From Lentisphaera araneosa HTCC2155 (GTDB lineage: Bacteria; Verrucomicrobiota; Lentisphaeria; Lentisphaerales; Lentisphaeraceae): DNA of 37,996 nucleotides. Below, in pieces: positions 35,479 to 37,996 of the stretch. Both the position numbers and the translations under genes were made by a program. The notes beneath the pieces are model-generated. The model was not told where the DNA came from. It saw only the letters and a program-made list of their open reading frames with translations, and did not search any database. The stretch's first letter is position 1. Every line of letters starts with the position of its first letter. The stretch covers positions 1 through 37,996 of the forward strand of contig CAMCSH010000003.1 in assembly GCA_945877655.1 (NCBI GenBank), given 5' to 3'.

Positions 35479-36306
35479 TCAGGGCGTCGCTTTTTCATTG
35501 ATGACGCTGACCCAGAGTTCTTTGGCCGCCTGTTCCATGGTGAGTGCGCGCCCGGCATCAAGGACGCTGTTGATCGCACGGATGTTGATGTAAACATGCG
35601 AAGCGATGAGGCCGTGTTTGAGCAGCGGTCCCAGATTCTCGGCAGTCTGCAAGGTGTAAATCGGCGGCAGACCAGCGACGGACGAAGTGATTTCCAGATC
35701 CGTGGCGGCGGGCATCCCCGGCGCCGGGTAGAGGCGTTCCAGCGCCTCGATGTCGCCCAGCTCCTCCGGCGGCGGCAGGCCATGGAGAAAGACCAATGCA
35801 GCTGACTCGGGCTGCTGCTTGAGAAGCTCATTCATCGCTCCGCCTCGGATCACCTCGGGGTCGATCAAGGAGTCGGTCGTGCGGCTCATATTGAGTTTGG
35901 CATTGAGGCTGGCGGCGTTGATGATCAACCAGGGATAGGCTCTGGCGCCACCAGCACCCTGTTGAAAGGCATCGACGAGGGATCGTCCGTTGGTCCCGGG
36001 CTTCAAGTCTTGATCACCGCAGATGATGATGACCGGTGTCTTGGCGGCAGGCAGGCTGCTGGCGATATCCCGCCCCAGCTGCCAGGCGCCGGCGAGGTGC
36101 ATCTGATCTTCGGCCGGGGTCAGTTTCTGCTGATAGGGATCAGGCAGCGCCGAGTGGAGGATCGCCAGGATCGACGCCATCACCAGGCAGCAGATTCCGG
36201 CAAACCGGCCGCGGATGGCGCGTGGAGTCCGATTGTTCCGATTGACAAGAAGGAGAACAAATCCGATGACCGGAAGAATCAGGGTGGCGCAGAGTATGGG
36301 GTGCAT
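35479..36306 (-). CDS. Hypothetical membrane-anchored protein
   Basis: MHPILCATLILPVIGFVLLLVNRNN + second hydrophobic segment; IIICGDQDLKPGTNGRSL, VFLHGLPPPEELGDIEALERL. No family recognised. Confidence 0.7.
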   Translation of the reverse strand: MHPILCATLILPVIGFVLLLVNRNNRTPRAIRGRFAGICCLVMASILAILHSALPDPYQQKLTPAEDQMHLAGAWQLGRDIASSLPAAKTPVIIICGDQDLKPGTNGRSLVDAFQQGAGGARAYPWLIINAASLNAKLNMSRTTDSLIDPEVIRGGAMNELLKQQPESAALVFLHGLPPPEELGDIEALERLYPAPGMPAATDLEITSSVAGLPPIYTLQTAENLGPLLKHGLIASHVYINIRAINSVLDAGRALTMEQAAKELWVSVINEKATP

Positions 36307-36328
36307 GGGCAAGCCTCAGGGATGGAGT

Positions 36329-37294
36329 TTAGGGGTGGTTTTCAAGAGCTTCCAGGATCACCGTGCAGCCTTGGTCGCCGCGGCACGGCAGGCTCAGCTG
36401 GGTCGCCTCCTCCGTCACCTGCGCCGAGGCCCCACCCTGGAGCAGCTTCCAGCGGCCGGACAGGCTCAGGGTGTAGGGACGCTGATCCGCTTCATCCCAC
36501 GAAGAGGCGATCAGTTCCAGCCGATGCCCGTCGATGTGTCGGACGATCAAGGACGTTGGTCGGCCCAGCTGGCGCAGCGGGCCGCAGGCCTGCCACGCGG
36601 TGTCCGGTTTGAAGGAGGCGTAGATCCATGTCTGGGTGGCGGCGTCATAGGCGCCGTGGGCATCCGAATCAAGACGTTTGACCTCGAGTGCCATCGGCCC
36701 GGCCCGGGTGCTCATCGCATAGGCGCAGGAGGCGTCGTGCGGCTTGACGCCGTGGTCGACATAGGCGACGGCGAAATCGCCTTCGCCGGGAACGAAATCC
36801 TGCAGCATCGTCGCCATCGTCGGGCGGGCTTTGCCGGGGCTGGGCTGGTTCTTGAAACCGAGGAGCGACAGGAGGGGCGACTGGATGATTCCCGGCTTCA
36901 AATTCTGGAGCGAGGCGGTGCGCCAGGTCTGATGCCGAGTGGTGGCATGCAGGGTGGCGGCGGCGGCACCTGCGTTGAGCAGGGTCAAGCGCAGACCGGA
37001 GGGTGCCGTGAGCTCGGGTCCAGCGGCTGGCGTCTCGCCCAAGGCTGAGGCTGGCGCCAGGATTTCCTGGTAGAGGGTGGTGACGCAGGGCTGCGCGGCG
37101 ACGGAGTTGATGGCGCTGGTCATGACCAGGGCTCGGCCGCCTTGCAGGTAGAGGCTTTTGTGGAAGGAGATGCCATCGTTCTGGTAATCTGTGCCCTTGT
37201 ACTGCATCGTCAGCAGGCCACCGGCATCGCGGCCTTGGCCGAAGTCGAGAACGCCCCCGACTGGAGATTTGTTGACGGTGCCGGCCAGGCTGGT
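36329..37294 (-). pseudogene. Truncated polysaccharide lyase family 8-like protein (C-terminal beta domains only)
   Basis: In-frame stop TAA at 37297-37295, then TSLAGTVNKSPVGGVLDFGQGRDAGGLLTMQYKGTDYQNDGISFHKSLYLQGGRALVMTSAINS...PCVTTLYQEIL...FAVAYVDHGVKPHDASCAYAMST...PYTLSLSGRWKLL; PL8-like pattern already present upstream of the first ATG (37207). Confidence 0.5.
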
Positions 37295-37377
37295 TTAGGC
37301 AGCTTTTGACGGTGTTGACGGGACGGAGTGACGACGAAATAATTCACGTACCTGCAAGCTCTCAGATTGGCGGCGCT

Positions 37378-37880
37378 TTAATCGTCTTCGTCCCCCTCAT
37401 CGGTCATCACCAGCGAGGCGATCTCGTTCTCGTCAGCCTGGGAACGGAGCAAATCGAGGAAGGTCGGCAGAATCGCACGAATGCGCGTGATCAAGCGAAC
37501 GCTAGCGAGTGAGCGGGTGCTGAGCAGTTCGTCCAAGTAGAGATATTCGGCGCTTTCCGCTGCCAGGAAGCCCACCTGATAGCGACGCCGCTTGAGTAGG
37601 TGCATGACGGATTCCAAGGCATTGCCGAGAAGTTGCGGTTTCTTGAGGGTGTAGGCGCGTTTGACATGGTTGATGAGGACGCTAAGAAGCTTGCTGGATT
37701 CGTCGTCATTCAGACAGGAGAGCGCATCCTCGTTCAGGCGGATTATGTTGCGGCAAGCCATGAGCCAGGCGTTGGGGGTGGGATTGTCCGGGAGATGCTC
37801 GAAAGCCAGGAGCCAGAAATTGCGGATTTCTTCCGTGGTATTGAAGGAATTCCCCAAGACTTGTAGATCTCGAGAGTCAC
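37378..37880 (-). CDS. Hypothetical protein, apparent frameshift near the 5' end
   Basis: GTG at 37880-37878 preceded by GGGAGGAG; VTLEIYKSW then, after a shift in GGGG (37855-37852), GNSFNTTEEIRNFWLLAFEHLPDNP...; ORF-track start is an unsupported TTG at 37857. Confidence 0.55.
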
Positions 37881-37928
37881 GAGTTCTCCTCCCTGATCCC
37901 TAGCAGCTCCAGCTGGCCGGGAGGCAAA

Positions 37929-37962
37929 GAAACAGGATCAGGCGGCGGCTTGATCCTGTTTC
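37929..37962 (-). terminator. Hairpin overlapping the stop codon of the edge gene, putative terminator
   Basis: GAAACAGGATCAGGC...GCTTGATCCTGTTTC, 14/15 paired arms. Confidence 0.5.
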
Positions 37963-37996
37963 AATTGCTGCGCCTGGATGATCATCGCGATGAGGA
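37938..37996 (-). CDS. C-terminal end of an unidentified CDS running off the right edge
   Basis: Reverse strand from 37995: LIAMIIQAQQLKQDQAAA-stop (TGA at 37940-37938). Confidence 0.5.
   Translation of the reverse strand, partial: LIAMIIQAQQLKQDQAAA

Overview
The window is mostly ordinary chromosomal DNA from a GC-rich, probably Gram-negative bacterium; I did not assign a taxon. It carries housekeeping genes (tal, coaX, rnz, ppdK, dapD, rimO, hisH/hisF, murJ, cmk, tRNA-Phe) and a run of envelope or lipoprotein genes at about 18.7-28.4 kb. The left edge holds the end of an IS21-family element that truncates a DPH6/PP-loop ATPase-like gene. The right edge holds a truncated polysaccharide-lyase-like gene and an ORF with an apparent start-proximal frameshift. 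The most unusual signals are: (a) a dispersed G-rich intergenic element, with copies differing at 3 of 43 positions, that starts exactly on the UAA stop codon of the upstream gene at two sites (ycfL-like to lpoB-like, and cmk to ybgC-like), and whose flanking sequence can fold back on it before the next start codon; and (b) an LpoB/YcfL/COG3014-like trio next to two CsgG-fold genes, a 734-aa helical lipoprotein and a two-gene TPR-like unit, which could be an envelope system. Product names come from reading motifs in the protein sequences; no database search was run. Some ORF-track starts are non-ATG, so I moved starts where the sequence supported it.
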